From Salticus scenicus (taxonomy: Eukaryota > Arthropoda > Arachnida > Araneae > Salticidae), in contig OZ005649.1 of assembly GCA_963930645.1 (NCBI GenBank), forward strand, positions 39,727,664 to 39,791,663: DNA of 64,000 bases, given 5' to 3'. Positions 12,701 through 21,318 of this stretch are shown here, in pieces. Under the pieces are notes generated by a model. That model ran no database searches and was not told the origin of the DNA. It worked only from the letters and a program-made list of their open reading frames with translations. Made by a program: the position numbers and the translations under genes. Within the stretch, counting starts at the first letter, position 1; each line of letters starts with the position of its first letter.

Positions 12701-14289
12701 TTGCTGCTTTTATTCCATTGAACAATTTGAATACTGAGAAAAAAAAACTAGATGCACGCTCACGAGCATCATCTCAATAAGCTTTTTTTTTTTTACAATA
12801 ACAAAAATACATCACGTGAGTTAAAAATATAAAAATGAGAGAAATAAATAAAACATGGACAATATCTAACAGAGAATAAAATAAAACATGGACAATATCT
12901 AACACGGGCTACGAACCTAAAGGTCTAACGCCGAACCCAGTCAGGGGAGATTTATTAAAAATGGTTTTTATTTAATTCTAAATTATTTATTTATTAAAGA
13001 TTTAAAAGTATGTACATATTATGGTGTGTCACTCACACGACTTTCTTCTAACTTGCATTTTAATACTATAAAGGTAGATATTTTGTGCTTTTTAGTTCAC
13101 GTTTCAATAAAAGCGTGTTCTTTTTTTTTTTTTTTAAGTATAATTTTATATTTGAAAACTTGGTGTTCTTAGTTTTTAAACCCACTTTCTTCTAAAATAT
13201 TGCATAACATGTGTTTATATTTAAGACATCACTTTTCTCAAAAGTAATTCAACATTTTTTTTTTCTTTTTAACATCATTTCACTCAAAAAATGAGAAAGT
13301 GCCACATGATGTTCGCATGTGCTGCCATCTGTTTTTCCCATACGAAGATTATGTCGTTATGGGTTGAAAGTAACTTGTTTAAATATACATACATATATAT
13401 ATGAATACTGAATGTAACGTTGGTCTATAATTTCTTAATTTATTGCACTTAAAGCAATATTTGCCATTTCTGTAACTAAATAATTTTTGAAAATACTCTC
13501 CTACTCAAAAGATTAGCAAGATTTGCAAACGAGACCAGTTTTTCTCAATTTGAAAACGTAATCTCGCGATGAAATGTTTTCAAACATTGGTTATTTAAAG
13601 AACTGGGTATTCCTCATATTTCTCAAAGACGACTGGTTTAAAACAACATTTAGGGGGCTGGTAACAAATTGAGCAAAATCAATATAGTTTGTGATCATAC
13701 CCTGTATTATTAAATGAATGAAATAATCTACAGCTTTAGGATATGTTAACATAGAACAAAATGAACCGTAACTTTAGAATATGTTAATACTGACCCAGTA
13801 CAATTTGTGGATGAATTTGTGAGAGGATAGCATGTTAAATAACGGAGATATAAGCATTTATTTTAAAACTCCAAAAAAGCATGCTTTTTATTTATAATTT
13901 ACAGAGTTTTAAATGAAAATTATTCTCACTTTCAGATAAATTGAAAAAACACTTTTGAAACAATATACTGCAATCTAAATACAAATATTTTAAATATCTC
14001 ATGAAATATGAGCATTTTTATGAAAAATATTTTCACTGCGCATGCGCGGAAGATAGAAAAATTTTATTATATAGGTTGAAAGCTAGATATATTGGGCAAC
14101 TTTTGCCAAAAGTTCATTTGAATAGGGTAGAAATAAAGCAAATTGTCGGCAAAAGAACGAGCTAGATTTTAAGTATTTTTCCAGAGTTGAAATTTCGTAA
14201 GGAGTTTTTCTCATGCCGCGTAATTCATTTGAAGATCCAATTACTTCAACCTCTTTGCAAAAGATCTTTTTGTGTGTGAAAAATCCTTT

Positions 14290-14325
<36 letters not shown>

Positions 14326-17300
14326 GTTTCAAAATATATGCTTCTATCTCGTTATTTGACATGCTAGTGTCACACAAATTCATCCACGAATTGTACAGGG
14401 CCTATACTAATATATCCTAAAGTTACAGATCATTTCGTTCATTTAACGATACAGGATGATCACAAATATTATTGATTTTTCTCAATTTGTTACCGGCTCC
14501 CTATATGTTGTCTTAAATCAATCTTCACTGAAAAACATGAGGAAGAACCAGTTTTTCATATACTCAGTCTTTTAAAACATTTCATAGAGAGACAAGTTTT
14601 TAAATTGTAAAAAACTGATCGTTTGCAAATCTTGCTAAACTTTTGAGCAAGAGTGTACACTGAAAACTGAAAACAACGCCTACTCATTTTCAAGAAAAAA
14701 TTACTTAAGAAAAATAAACAAATTCAGGTACTTGTTCTCATTCATACTTGCTCCCACATTTTTTACCAGTGTTTAAATAAATAAATATCGATACGAAATG
14801 AGATAGATTTCAATGTAATAGTTTCTCAATTATAATTTTTCAAGTAAAATAAAGTATAATCTTGCGTTAATATAACCTTTTATGATGAATAACGTAATCG
14901 TTTAGATTAAGCAATTGATAAACTTAGTTAAAGTTTCGCGTAAAAGAAAACTAAAAGCATATAAATCAACTGGCGATTCATCTAGTCTTCTAGTTTTAAA
15001 AATTTTGTTTACAGAATCTCTATAATTATACAGTTTCCTAAAACATGCTTACAAACATGAACATGCGTCAATTTCATTTGGGTAGATTTTCTAAGTAAGA
15101 TAATATATGATACATTTCTAGAAAGAAAAAATATGTAAATACCGTGTGATTCTAAAGTCCGTTAGTATTTGAAAATTCAATAATTTACGAAATCCTGCAA
15201 ACAGAGAAGTAAAAATTAACACACGATGTCATTAAAACACGATGTCACACGATGTCATTAAAACCTTAATGTAATTAACACACTTGATGTAATTAACACA
15301 CGATGTCACACGATGTCATTAAAACCTTATGTCATTTCAAGCATTGTGCTTGAAATGACATAAGGTTTTATTGAAACAGACAAAAAAAATAGCCAATAGC
15401 TGGCGGTTTATATGATAACAAAATCAATAGTTAGCATAACCATTGATTTTTAGCAAAGACGAAGTATTTTATAACAAGTGCTCAATTTGTCGGACGTCAT
15501 TTATGCCAGTGCGAAACACGATTTAACAAGTGCTGACTTCCCCATGAGTAGACGAACCCACTAAAGTTTCCATTTCTTCCTGAACTATCTGAGCAGCAGT
15601 AGATGTCTGGTTGCCCATTATAGGGCCGATCATCTAAACTAACCGTGGTTTCGAACTTTGTAATCATTTTCCTCACAGCTACACTTGTCACAGGAATTTT
15701 ACTCATTTAAATTACCTTATGGCGACAGGATCATAAAGCTGCAGTAGCAGCTATTATTCTATTCCAAGAATACAGCTTCAGGAACTACATCTTTTATATT
15801 TAACAGGGAGCAGCCCCGCTCATCACTCTTGGAGTGATGTTGAGCACTTCTAAGGGGACTACTCGCAGTTTATTTAAAAAAAATAAAAAATACATAAATC
15901 GCCAAGCCTCAGCCTAAACCCGACAGTGGGTGATGGTGTGAAAATTGAACAATTTCAGAGAAACGCCGGAATAAAACCAAACCGACAATGGACGTGAGCT
16001 AATGAACAACAAAGTTTGAAATCAGAGATGACTGATGATGAGAACAGTCTAATAAAAGTCCTACCTACAAGAAGTCCGTGTATATTTTCCAAGTTGCGCC
16101 GAGGATTTGCTCTTCACGACAAGGGGCGCTATGGAGAAAAGTGTTTAATGCAGATAAGCATAAAATCAATATGCTACGATTGCTGGCGTATCTGAATTTT
16201 CTCCCACTAGATTTCATTTTATACACGATTCTCATGCGGCGTCGCTGACGTTTTACTGTCCAGCATCAAACTCTTGCTCATATTTTAGGGCCGCGGTAGC
16301 CTTGTCGGTAGAGCGTCGAGCTCTCAATTGGAAGATTGTGGGTTCGGTACTCGAGCCGGCCAAAGACCGTCGTATGCATTAAAGGTGGCTGCTGCACGTA
16401 AAATATGTCGTGGGCGCAATGTCCTCCATGTTCCCATCAAAAATTATACCTCTGGGGGTCACCGACAGTGACAGTGACACCAGACCATGCCCGAAACTCA
16501 AGCTTTTTCGGGTTTTTACCATGGCCTGTCAATTGCTGTCCATTTTTAGTTCATATTGTTATTTTAACTTGTTGAATTCTTTTTACAATGTTCATTTGAT
16601 TGCATTGATCTAATTACGTTCAACATCTAAATTACAATGCATTATATCGTATTCTAAGACCCTGTTTGGTCCAGCTGCCCTATACGTTTTTTTTTACTTT
16701 TATAAATATAATAGAAAGATATAAAAGAGAAAACCAAAAGAGACAAAGAAAAAAAAAAAAAAAAAAGATACAGAAGACAGTAAACTGAGAGAGTAACCAT
16801 GAACATAGAGGCCTGTCATTGTATGTTAAATACTGGGAGGGCTGTTGATTGAAATTGAAATTCGTTACGTTCGACGTAACTCATACATTGAATAGTTTTA
16901 TTCATCAGACTGCTATGCTGCATCACATGTTTGAACCAACTTTTCAGTGTTTGTTGATTACTCTTTTTGAGGTGAAAACGTGAGGTAATTGGGCAATCCA
17001 GAATATAGTGACGAGAGGTCGAGAGTTCTCCACATACGACAGACACATTGTGAGGAAGATCTTTTCCCAATTTTATATAGGTAGGATTGGAATGGACCAT
17101 GGTTTGTTTGTTAGGAATAAGAACAGAAATCTGTTATTTATATCAAAATCATGATTTACTTTAGGAATAAATTTATAGGTATATCTTCCTGTATCTGTTG
17201 TATCCCTTGTCATCTGCCATGCTTCAGTTAGTTGATTTTTTAATTTATACTTTAGAGAAGATAAAGGGAATGGGACGAAAAAATGTTTTGCGTTTATATC

Positions 17301-20300
17301 CTGAACTGCTCCTTTCGCTAGATTATCCGCCAGCTCATTACCGTGAAGCGGGAGAGCCGTCCTTTCCGTGGAGGAACAGAATTGTGACAGAATGTCTCCG
17401 GACCACTTCTAGGGGTGAGACCCAGACCGTCGCCAATTGCCCGTTGCGCAGTGCTTGTGCGACGTAAAACCCATCCATCCATCCAAACTTGGTCATATTT
17501 TGCACTTTTCCTTTTTCTTTTTTTTTTTTTTTTTTTTTCTTTTTCTGTTTCAATAAATCCCCATGTCATTTCAAGCATCTGTGTAAATTTTTACCTCTCT
17601 TCCTACATTATTCCAATGTTTGAATAAATTATTGTATTTTCAACTACTAACAGACTTTCGAATCATCCGGTACTTGTTGAATTACCTGTGTGGAATAAAT
17701 TTTTCGTCTGTTATTTTATTCATTCTCAGCATTTTAAATATTTATATCATATATTGTTTTATTCGTTGTAAAACTTTTAACGTGTGTGATGTATTATTTA
17801 AGTCATAATCTGTAATTATTTGTTGGTAGTAAGAAAAATTTTGTTCTTTTTTACATAAAATTTAAACACAATATTTGTAGATTTATTTTTCTTCTCTTTG
17901 CAGAAATTTAGTTTGCTTTGCTTCAGTTGATACAGGATCTTCTTGGAGAAGTATGTTATTTTAAAAATAAATTTTAGTTTATTTTAGTTCCCCTTTCTAT
18001 TTAAATCGCTTATAAAATAAACGTAATAAGGTAAAATATACATCCTTGGTTTTATTTTATCTCATACTTATTTGATTAAAATACAAAGTGTGTCTGAAAA
18101 ATCTTGTAAATAATGCTGAAAAATACGGTGGTTAAATGGACACATACGCATGCGCAGACATGTCATCAAGAGCTCCCTATCAGAAAAATCACAACCTTAA
18201 ACATTGCTTATTCAGACCATTAGAAGGGAAGACGTGTGATAACTCGTGTTATAGAGCAATTAAGCGACGTGTTATCATCAAGTTTTGCTGCAAATTGGCA
18301 GAAACGGTGACGCAGGCATGTGTTATTGCATGTGTATGGAACAGGAGCAGTGAGTAAAATTATGCTTACGACTGTTCCAGAACTGTGCTCGATTTTAGTC
18401 CATAAAAGCACGATTCGTTACCAACTGTTTTCTTTCCACAGCGTTTGAAGCATTTGAACCAATCGTAAAATTATTTTTTACTCACTACTTCTGTTCTATA
18501 GACATACGGTAACATTAAATTCTTCTTCGTCATTATTTTCCCGAATTTGTATCAAAACTTGATGTTTGTACTCTGTGCTCCATTGCATTATAACACGATT
18601 TGACACACTTCTTCCATTTGAATTGTTCCAAAAAGCAATTGGGCTTTAAAATTGTGATTTCACAGATAGGCAGAAGTTGCTGACATGTCTCTGTTGAACA
18701 TCACCCTTTCACGCTATCTTCGAGCTTTTTGAACACAACTTCTAGTTTAATTCTTTTTAAAATATGATGAAATATTTTATTAATCTATTTCACGTTGATT
18801 ATTTAGTTACTGCAGAGCAATAATATTCATTATTATTATGATTAATTAATTATTGGTGTCTTTGCTGTGGGTGCTTATGCATATGTAAAATTTTCAAATA
18901 CTCAAACATTAATACAATATTATTGCTTACTTCGCAGTTCTTCCTTATGCATATGTAAAATTTTCAAATACTCAAACATTAATACAATATTATTGCTTAC
19001 TTCGCAGTTCTTCCAAGAAGTGTCGGTGGAATAATTGGATACGACAAGAAACAAGGCCGTACTTACGCCTTTGATAAAAGAAGTCGAGCCTACATCGCAA
19101 GTGATGACGGCATACACTGGATTGCCGTTGATGAAATGGAAGTAAATAACACCATTGCAAAGAAAACATTTTACAGGAGCCAACCAGTACCAGCATTCAC
19201 TACAGAAGACATAGACATGTTGGAGACAAAGACGGGAAGATGGGAAGGTAAAAATTCATCTTTAATTTTACAAAAAAAAAATCTATTGGTCAAAAACACA
19301 ACGAAATTTATATCTAGCAATATTGTTTGTAACTATAAACCTATATTTGGCGATAATTTTTGCTGTTTCGTTCAAATTTTGTACCAGAAAATTTCCTGTC
19401 GAAACAAATAATTAGCAAGTTTACTTGAAACCTTAAATTGTATTACTGAAAATGTGCCAAATTTTGATTTTTTCCCTTAAAGTGAACACTTGGTTTTGAT
19501 AATCTTATACTTTGAAATAAAATTTTAAAAATACTCATATAACTTACATATTATTAGAAAAACATTTTTTTGACTGACATATAGAAACTAAATTGTGTCT
19601 CTGGTAAAAATAGTTCCATGTCATCCTTATAAATTCTAATTCCCTTTGTTATCGAGTTCTAAAAACCTATATTAGATTCTAGATCGTTTTCCTATATCAC
19701 CGTGGTCAAACTAATTTAAAAATCTCTACAAATAAATGCGAACTCAAAAGGCGAGATTTAGTAACTATTTATGACCCAAATCTTGGAAATCAAGTGAGAA
19801 TTTCTCGCAACACAAAAGATTCAGAATATTCATAACACTGTTTCATCATCTGGAAAAGTATAGACTAGAAATTCTCGATCATTTCGTCTAGCCAAGTTAT
19901 TTGTTTACCTTACATGCATAGCTCGTAAATCTATATTTCTAGTTTAGGGAATCAAAAAACGATTACTTATTCACTCTAGAGAGGGGCGGTATATACACAT
20001 ACATATAGTATATTCTTAGTGTAAAACTACTAAAGTAAAATCAGCTTAGTGCCGTGATTTGAGCGAAGCATTTTTCGACAATATTACTAGATACATGTGT
20101 GTTACGGTTCCGTTTTTTCTCTCACTCTTCCATAACCCCTATTTATGCAGCAATTGTCACCTTAAATGATCATGGAAACAATATGAATAGAATAGAGTGG
20201 TGGCAGAGTCAGAGAATAAAAGAGAAACTGTAGCATGTACAGTCGGCAGCAAAATTATTGAAGCGTTAGCCATAATTGCTATTTAAAATTCGCGCATCTA

Positions 20301-21318
20301 ATATTGTTTTGTTCAGTAAATAATTATAGAATCATAAGCTTAGTCTTATGCTGCTTATAAAAAAGTAATTTGATGATAAAAATTAGCGATCAAACTAAAA
20401 AGAAAAAAAGAAAATTATATGAAAAGTGTGGATTTGTGCTTCAATAATTTTGCTACCGACTGTATATGCATATTCAAGAAGCCAGAAGGGTAAATTTTGA
20501 ACTGAAATTTTTTGCAAATAAAACATTAACTGTCATTTTAAATCTTTTCTTAAAATATGCAAAGAACCGGTAAGTCTATTTTTTTCCCTCAATACTAAGT
20601 TTACTATGCTGATTCCCCATTTATTTAAAGTCTTGCATACTCTTTTAATTTTTTCTTCCCTCTTATTTAGAAAAGATAACATAATTCTATTTTAATTCTT
20701 TTCAAGCTGTAACTTTTGATTCATATTAATTTTATAAAAAAAAACTTAATATATTCAACTTTTTTAGCGATTCGTTAGAATAATTGCCATTGTTAAGATT
20801 ATTTCAAAATTTCAATCAAACTTAGGCCTACATATATGTAAATATTTTATTATTGTACTGTGGATCATCGAATCTACTTCGAAATTATTTTTAATACTTT
20901 TTTTAATTCTTTTTTACAATTTTACTATGAGATCTCTGATGATTGTCTTATCTCAAAATTAACACTGCAAAACAATGCATCATTTTTTACTTAATGAAAA
21001 TAATTTTATAAAATAGAATGTTATAATTATGTACCGTCATCTATTAATTTCGCTGTGATCCTCTAAACAGAATACTTTTCTTGTAAGATGTCTTTTTTAA
21101 TGGAATTCAATATTTTTATCACAGTTTTCTCATTTCAGTATTAGTAAATACTATTTTTTAACTATTATTTAATATTTAATAACTATTATTTAGTATTAAC
21201 TATTATTTAATATTTATAATTTCTTTTAATTGTATTTCTAGCTTCATTTGATGGACTAATGTATGAAGGTAAAGCTGATCCTCGGGCAAGGTGGAGTCGA
21301 TGTTGCAAAATGAAATAA
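5961..21318 (+). CDS. Asp-box (BNR-type) repeat protein, C-terminal four exons
   Basis: Four GT-AG exons (5961-6036, 17904-17950, 19008-19247, 21242-21318) join in consistent phase into about 146 residues ending in a TAA stop. I do not recognise the protein by name. The Asp-box pattern [SA]-x-D-x-G-x-x-[WF] is visible as SVDTGSSW across exon 2 and ASDDGIHW in exon 3, and a weaker form, SVDLGRDI, is in exon 1. Asp-boxes sit on beta-hairpins of propeller folds such as sialidases and sortilins. The spacing of the two good boxes, about 40 residues, fits successive propeller blades. No membrane segment is seen in this part. The C-terminus (RARWSRCCKMK) is basic with a Cys pair. The start codon and the N-terminal part lie left of the window. 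Function is unknown; an extracellular or luminal role is inferred only from the motif. Confidence 0.72.
6037..6750. other. Intron sequence without recognised genes
   Basis: AT-rich intron of the Asp-box gene with homopolymer runs (T at 6067-6086, A at 6719-6750). No exon, RNA gene or clear transposon end seen. Confidence 0.6.
6755..6794 (+). mobile_element. tRNA-derived SINE, left part (split by the BEL insertion)
   Basis: A-box-like TGGCTGTGAGGT at 6771-6782. The B-box-like GGTCTAACGCC (9 of 11 matches to GGTTCRANNCC) lies at 12922-12932, across the BEL element. With the element and one TSD removed the boxes are about 36 bases apart, as in tRNA promoters. The right part runs to about 12960. 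Confidence 0.5.
6795..7157 (-). repeat. BEL 3' LTR
   Basis: 363 bp, matching the other LTR except for a length change in a T run and about one substitution (ttgaaaaattt versus ttgaacaattt). It contains an internal short duplication of acatggacaatatctaaca near its - strand start. Confidence 0.93.
7158..7171 (-). promoter_or_regulatory. Polypurine tract of the BEL element
   Basis: AAAAGGTGGGAGGA on the - strand lies directly against the start of the 3' LTR. That is the expected position for plus-strand priming. Confidence 0.75.
7230..8138 (-). pseudogene. BEL pol part 2: integrase C-terminal part, out of frame
   Basis: It continues the integrase in another frame. It holds the second catalytic Asp (YCDNGSNF), the Glu in GGWWERLIR, and a C-terminal region with VGDIVLV and WPLGRIIELI, typical of BEL integrase tails. 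A length change of 4 bases (1 modulo 3) near 8139-8142 separates it from part 1. Since there is no slippery site, I read this as an inactivating mutation. Confidence 0.88.
8131..10629 (-). CDS. BEL pol part 1: reverse transcriptase, RNase H, integrase N-terminus
   Basis: Open from the -1 frame at 10629, with the first Met at 10599. RT is typical of BEL, with the catalytic box FYVDNVV (second Asp replaced by Asn, as seen in many BEL/Pao elements) about 257 residues after that Met. RNase H begins at FCDASNQAYAAVVF. The integrase HHCC zinc-binding region (NCHAGPQIL ... CTTCKRF) and the first catalytic Asp (GIDMAG) follow. The frame ends at 8131 because of a break near 8139-8142. Confidence 0.92.
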   Translation of the reverse strand, partial: GKSSALSVTSMFVKEAEISDLWRLDLLGISDPIEKLCKMEVDRQVKEHFLQTVTRNKDGRYEISLPWAEDKPPLPDNLCLAKKRLTNVTQKLLASNIYEKYEEVLLGWLGDKIIEEVPECERSFYGHYLPHRPVIKENSTTPIRPVFDASARIQNHPSLNQCLHCGPNLIELIPDILLRFRENKFGVLADIKKAFLQISIRKEDRDFLRFLWWSNPEQSELRIFRHARVVFGVKSSPFLLASVIEYHIKNDEEYDTELKQRLLRSFYVDNVVTSVRTEEELKKFITCSKKLMSKGGFDLRGWEHTEERKGSEHNKEAVVLGLHWNRFSDILKVNVSWTKDVNLEKITKRTMLSVAHKVFDPIGFTSPVMICPKMMLQKTWKIGLTWDEEITGDLKNEFIGWFRELNILEEIEIPRYIQVTPDNLKKCTLHTFCDASNQAYAAVVFLRIEKADQVRLFLLAAKSRISPLKCPTIPRMELLAALIGARLSKSVTDAFSWENMERYFWSDSTTVLAWIIREENWSVFVRNRVQEIRSLTDPSLWKYIPSEMNPSDLPSRGCKAKQLVSLKWWEGPSWLKNPYEYNKHMNFLCQNINEEDVEREKLKSTKLLINVEENSQNTWYYQYFSCYEKIVRLVGWIFRFKHNTCNPKDKVKGELTSQEFHKAEMKIAWMIQKEAFSSKDYEKLKTLETFKDEEDTIRVKTKILYRQDKKDFLTPIVLPSNHEVVKRLISYFHLKNCHAGPQILLNLIREKYWILNGRRTVTSVLSKCTTCKRFNSKNVESSPISLPENRVKDAAVFQIIGIDMAGRLFLKDNQKSWVILFTCAIYRAVPTF
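10590..12506 (-). CDS. BEL gag-protease ORF (638 aa)
   Basis: It starts at ATG 12506 just inside the 5' LTR. Residues about 45-100 are Gln/Glu/Lys-rich and likely coiled coil. A capsid-like region follows (LPKLQFRQFDGDLKEWLPFW). Zinc-knuckle-like Cys/His clusters are at about 370-430 (CVFCNGKHMSSDC; CFLCLGSGHTTKQC; CFICDRKHSTVMC). An aspartic protease has its catalytic L-D-T-G at about 489-492. The frame stops soon after TLFGWTLMGK, a segment that in other BEL elements runs on into RT. Confidence 0.93.
   Translation of the reverse strand: MFQAIKGFRKADLKFVAEELGEIIPPECTIATLKEIILNSNEYKNDPNFVQEILSTAVVERQEKEKLKVEQEKDLQQQKLKLEQEEKIELEKLNQELEIKKMELDQQLELARIQSQAYIQGESILTVNENNSSRRKISLPKLQFRQFDGDLKEWLPFWSQFEQIDKDNDIPPENKFQYLIQATVAGSRAREVVDSFPPTGANYAKVIESLKARYGRDDLLVEVYVRELLKLIIVAHTKENFSLTSLYDKLESYLRALETLGVTTDKCASILYPMVESCFPAEFLKAWNRSNIVSTSSDAKERLDNLMQFLKCEVEGDERINLAVAGFGLAKKNDDRNYRKRRTYTDVVKPIPTASTLLTTSFKQDLKKNCVFCNGKHMSSDCFTARKMSFNEKQNVLKDKKCCFLCLGSGHTTKQCKAVLKCFICDRKHSTVMCQSLDKGKTNEREEKEKSNESEVNMANFNKNPRVFLQTLKAKVVSDNKEKDIRLILDTGSQRSYILKKLAEEMKYAAIKKEKVVHSLFGGVSTKEYEHSFYKIRLRDLTGKFRCNFEVLDQNIICENVKPVGKGSWLKELAEKGIVLTDVGDADESIQVLIGADIIGKLLTGRREVLSSGLVAMETLFGWTLMGKVPLYQLLPCL
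10623..10629 (-). promoter_or_regulatory. Candidate -1 frameshift heptamer G GGA AAA (gag-pro to pol)
   Basis: On the - strand the gag-protease frame reads ATG GGA AAA GTT, giving an X XXY YYZ heptamer in the correct register. A -1 slip there leads straight into the open pol frame (GGG AAA AGT TCC). The zero frame stops 11 codons later. I see no strong downstream stem; an ancestral 1-base deletion is the alternative. Confidence 0.5.
12543..12904 (-). repeat. BEL 5' LTR
   Basis: 362 bp, the upstream LTR for the - strand element. It should carry the promoter. The primer-binding region follows at 12542 downwards (- strand TTTTGTGACGTCTACGCGAC); I could not assign the priming tRNA. Confidence 0.92.
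12905..12960 (+). mobile_element. tRNA-derived SINE, right part
   Basis: It continues the SINE after the BEL element with cgggctacgaacctaaaggt and the B-box-like site at 12922-12932. The first five bases are the target duplication. Confidence 0.45.
13496..14655. mobile_element. Long-TIR non-autonomous element (1160 bp, TA target)
   Basis: Left arm ~13496-13875 and right arm ~14335-14655 are inverted copies (tttagcaagatttgcaaacga; ttggtaacaaattgag-type blocks; gtacaattcgtggatgaattt). TA is on both sides. The middle has no transposase. The type is Tc1/mariner-like by target only. Confidence 0.8.
15230..15369. repeat. Short tandem repeats and a 49-bp hairpin
   Basis: acacgatgtcattaaaacct-type units repeat at 15230-15330. 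They are followed by a perfect hairpin with 23-bp arms (aaaaccttatgtcatttcaa...) and a 3-base loop at 15321-15369. Confidence 0.75.
15497..15706 (-). pseudogene. Remnant of a DNA-transposon protein (HTH part)
   Basis: The segment from Met-15706 reads VAVRKMITKFETTVSLDDRP and YNGQP. It resembles the helix-turn-helix domain K-F-x-x-T-G-S-V-x-D-x-P-x-S-G-R-P that precedes transposase domains in some arthropod elements. The catalytic region is missing. A short stretch after it is collinear with a transposase C-terminus only loosely. Confidence 0.45.
16289..16530 (+). mobile_element. tRNA-derived SINE
   Basis: A-box TAGCCTTGTCGG at 16297-16308 and B-box GGTTCGGTACT at 16341-16351, 44 bases apart. 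A non-tRNA body follows (gcacgtaaaatatgtcgtgg; tcctccatgttcccatcaaa; acctctgggggtcacc), like tRNA-type SINEs of arachnids. It is not a functional tRNA: the stems do not pair well. Confidence 0.75.
16816..17345 (-). pseudogene. LINE (jockey/I-type non-LTR) 3' fragment
   Basis: At 17305-17345 the - strand reads GNELADNLAKGA, the RNase H motif of non-LTR elements. At 16816-17100 a frame holds C-G-x-L-x-x-x-x-H-Y-I-L-D-C-P (VVCGELSTSRHYILDCP), the Cys/His end common in jockey-like ORF2. Frames are broken between them. Confidence 0.7.
17345..17480 (-). mobile_element. Dispersed repeat fragment with 'tttacgtcgcac' motif
   Basis: On the - strand: gggttttacgtcgcacaagc then ggcgacggtctgggtctcac. A similar start (gtggtttaacgtcgcactag) is at 50474. 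It belongs to a short repeat widespread in arthropods, by memory of the motif only. Confidence 0.4.
17904..17950 (+). CDS. Asp-box gene, visible exon 2 (47 bp)
   Basis: A small exon after the acceptor tctctttgcag, with donor GTATGT at 17951. With the GT carried from exon 1 it reads V-N-L-V-C-F-A-S-V-D-T-G-S-S-W-R and leaves one base. It contains a canonical Asp-box, SVDTGSSW. It is too short to be found by ORF length; the support is the splice sites, the phase match on both sides and the motif. Confidence 0.68.
17951..18873. other. Intron, no recognised feature
   Basis: Single-copy-looking AT-rich intron between exons 2 and 3 of the Asp-box gene. A slightly GC-richer stretch near 18130-18440 has short ORFs on both strands but no motif. 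Confidence 0.5.
18874..19013 (+). repeat. 70-bp tandem duplication of a splice acceptor
   Basis: Two essentially identical 70-bp units (18874-18943 and 18944-19013) run from cttatgcatatg to cttcgcagttcttc. Each holds the AT-rich run, the acceptor cttcgcag and the first bases of exon 3. The identity suggests a recent event. Confidence 0.9.
19008..19247 (+). CDS. Asp-box gene, visible exon 3
   Basis: A 240-bp exon using the acceptor at 19006-19007 and the donor GTAAAA at 19248. It reads from I-L-P-R-S-V-G-G to T-K-T-G-R-W-E and contains the Asp-box-like ASDDGIHW. An identical acceptor lies 70 bp upstream because of a tandem duplication. Using that upstream site would add 70 bases and shift the frame into an early stop, so the proximal acceptor is the one chosen. 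Confidence 0.75.
19248..20239. other. Intron, no recognised feature
   Basis: Intron between exons 3 and 4 of the Asp-box gene; nothing recognised apart from the MITE that follows. Confidence 0.5.
20240..20462. mobile_element. Hairpin MITE family H, copy 2 (diverged)
   Basis: TA-flanked ends CAGTCGGCAGCAAAATTATT and the inverse AATAATTTTGCTACCGACTG. The interior is strongly diverged from the other copies and no longer fully palindromic. Confidence 0.75.
21242..21318 (+). CDS. Asp-box gene, terminal exon
   Basis: The acceptor is tgtatttctag ending at 21241. The first base pairs with the G left by exon 3 to give Ala. The exon reads A-S-F-D-G-L-M-Y-E-G-K-A-D-P-R, then the basic Cys-Cys tail, and stops with TAA at 21316-21318. 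An AATAAA hexamer (21314-21319) overlaps the stop codon; it is probably too close to be the working poly(A) signal. The downstream sequence is a tandem repeat that starts here. Confidence 0.7.

Larger units (their letters stand above)
6795..12904 (-). mobile_element. BEL/Pao LTR retrotransposon, nearly full length
   Basis: A 6.1-kb element with two near-identical ~362-bp LTRs that start TGTTAG and end AACA on the - strand. It is flanked by a 5-bp target duplication CGGGC (6790-6794 and 12905-12909). Its coding order is gag-protease-RT-RNase H-integrase, as in BEL/Pao, not copia. LTR identity implies a recent insertion. Two frame breaks separate the coding region into three blocks: one at a -1 slippery-looking heptamer, and one a probable inactivating 4-base change in integrase. 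It lies in the first visible intron of the Asp-box gene, in antisense orientation. Confidence 0.95.
13400..17750 (+). repeat. Intron segment, copy 2 of the intragenic duplication
   Basis: Homologous to 3500-5900 in the same order. It is broken by the 13496-14655 element and by about 2.5 kb of SINE/LINE/transposase debris (about 15130-17630), and ends upstream of exon 2. Matching blocks include gaaatgagatagatttcaatg and aaaacatgcttac. Confidence 0.72.

Noticed and set aside
16297..16351. Candidate tRNA gene
   Set aside because: A and B boxes are present, but acceptor and anticodon stems do not pair and a SINE body follows, so it is a tRNA-derived SINE.
17318..17627. Several overlapping ORFs near 17.3-17.6 kb
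   Set aside because: They translate a poly(T)/poly(A) run and the reverse of LINE/repeat sequence.
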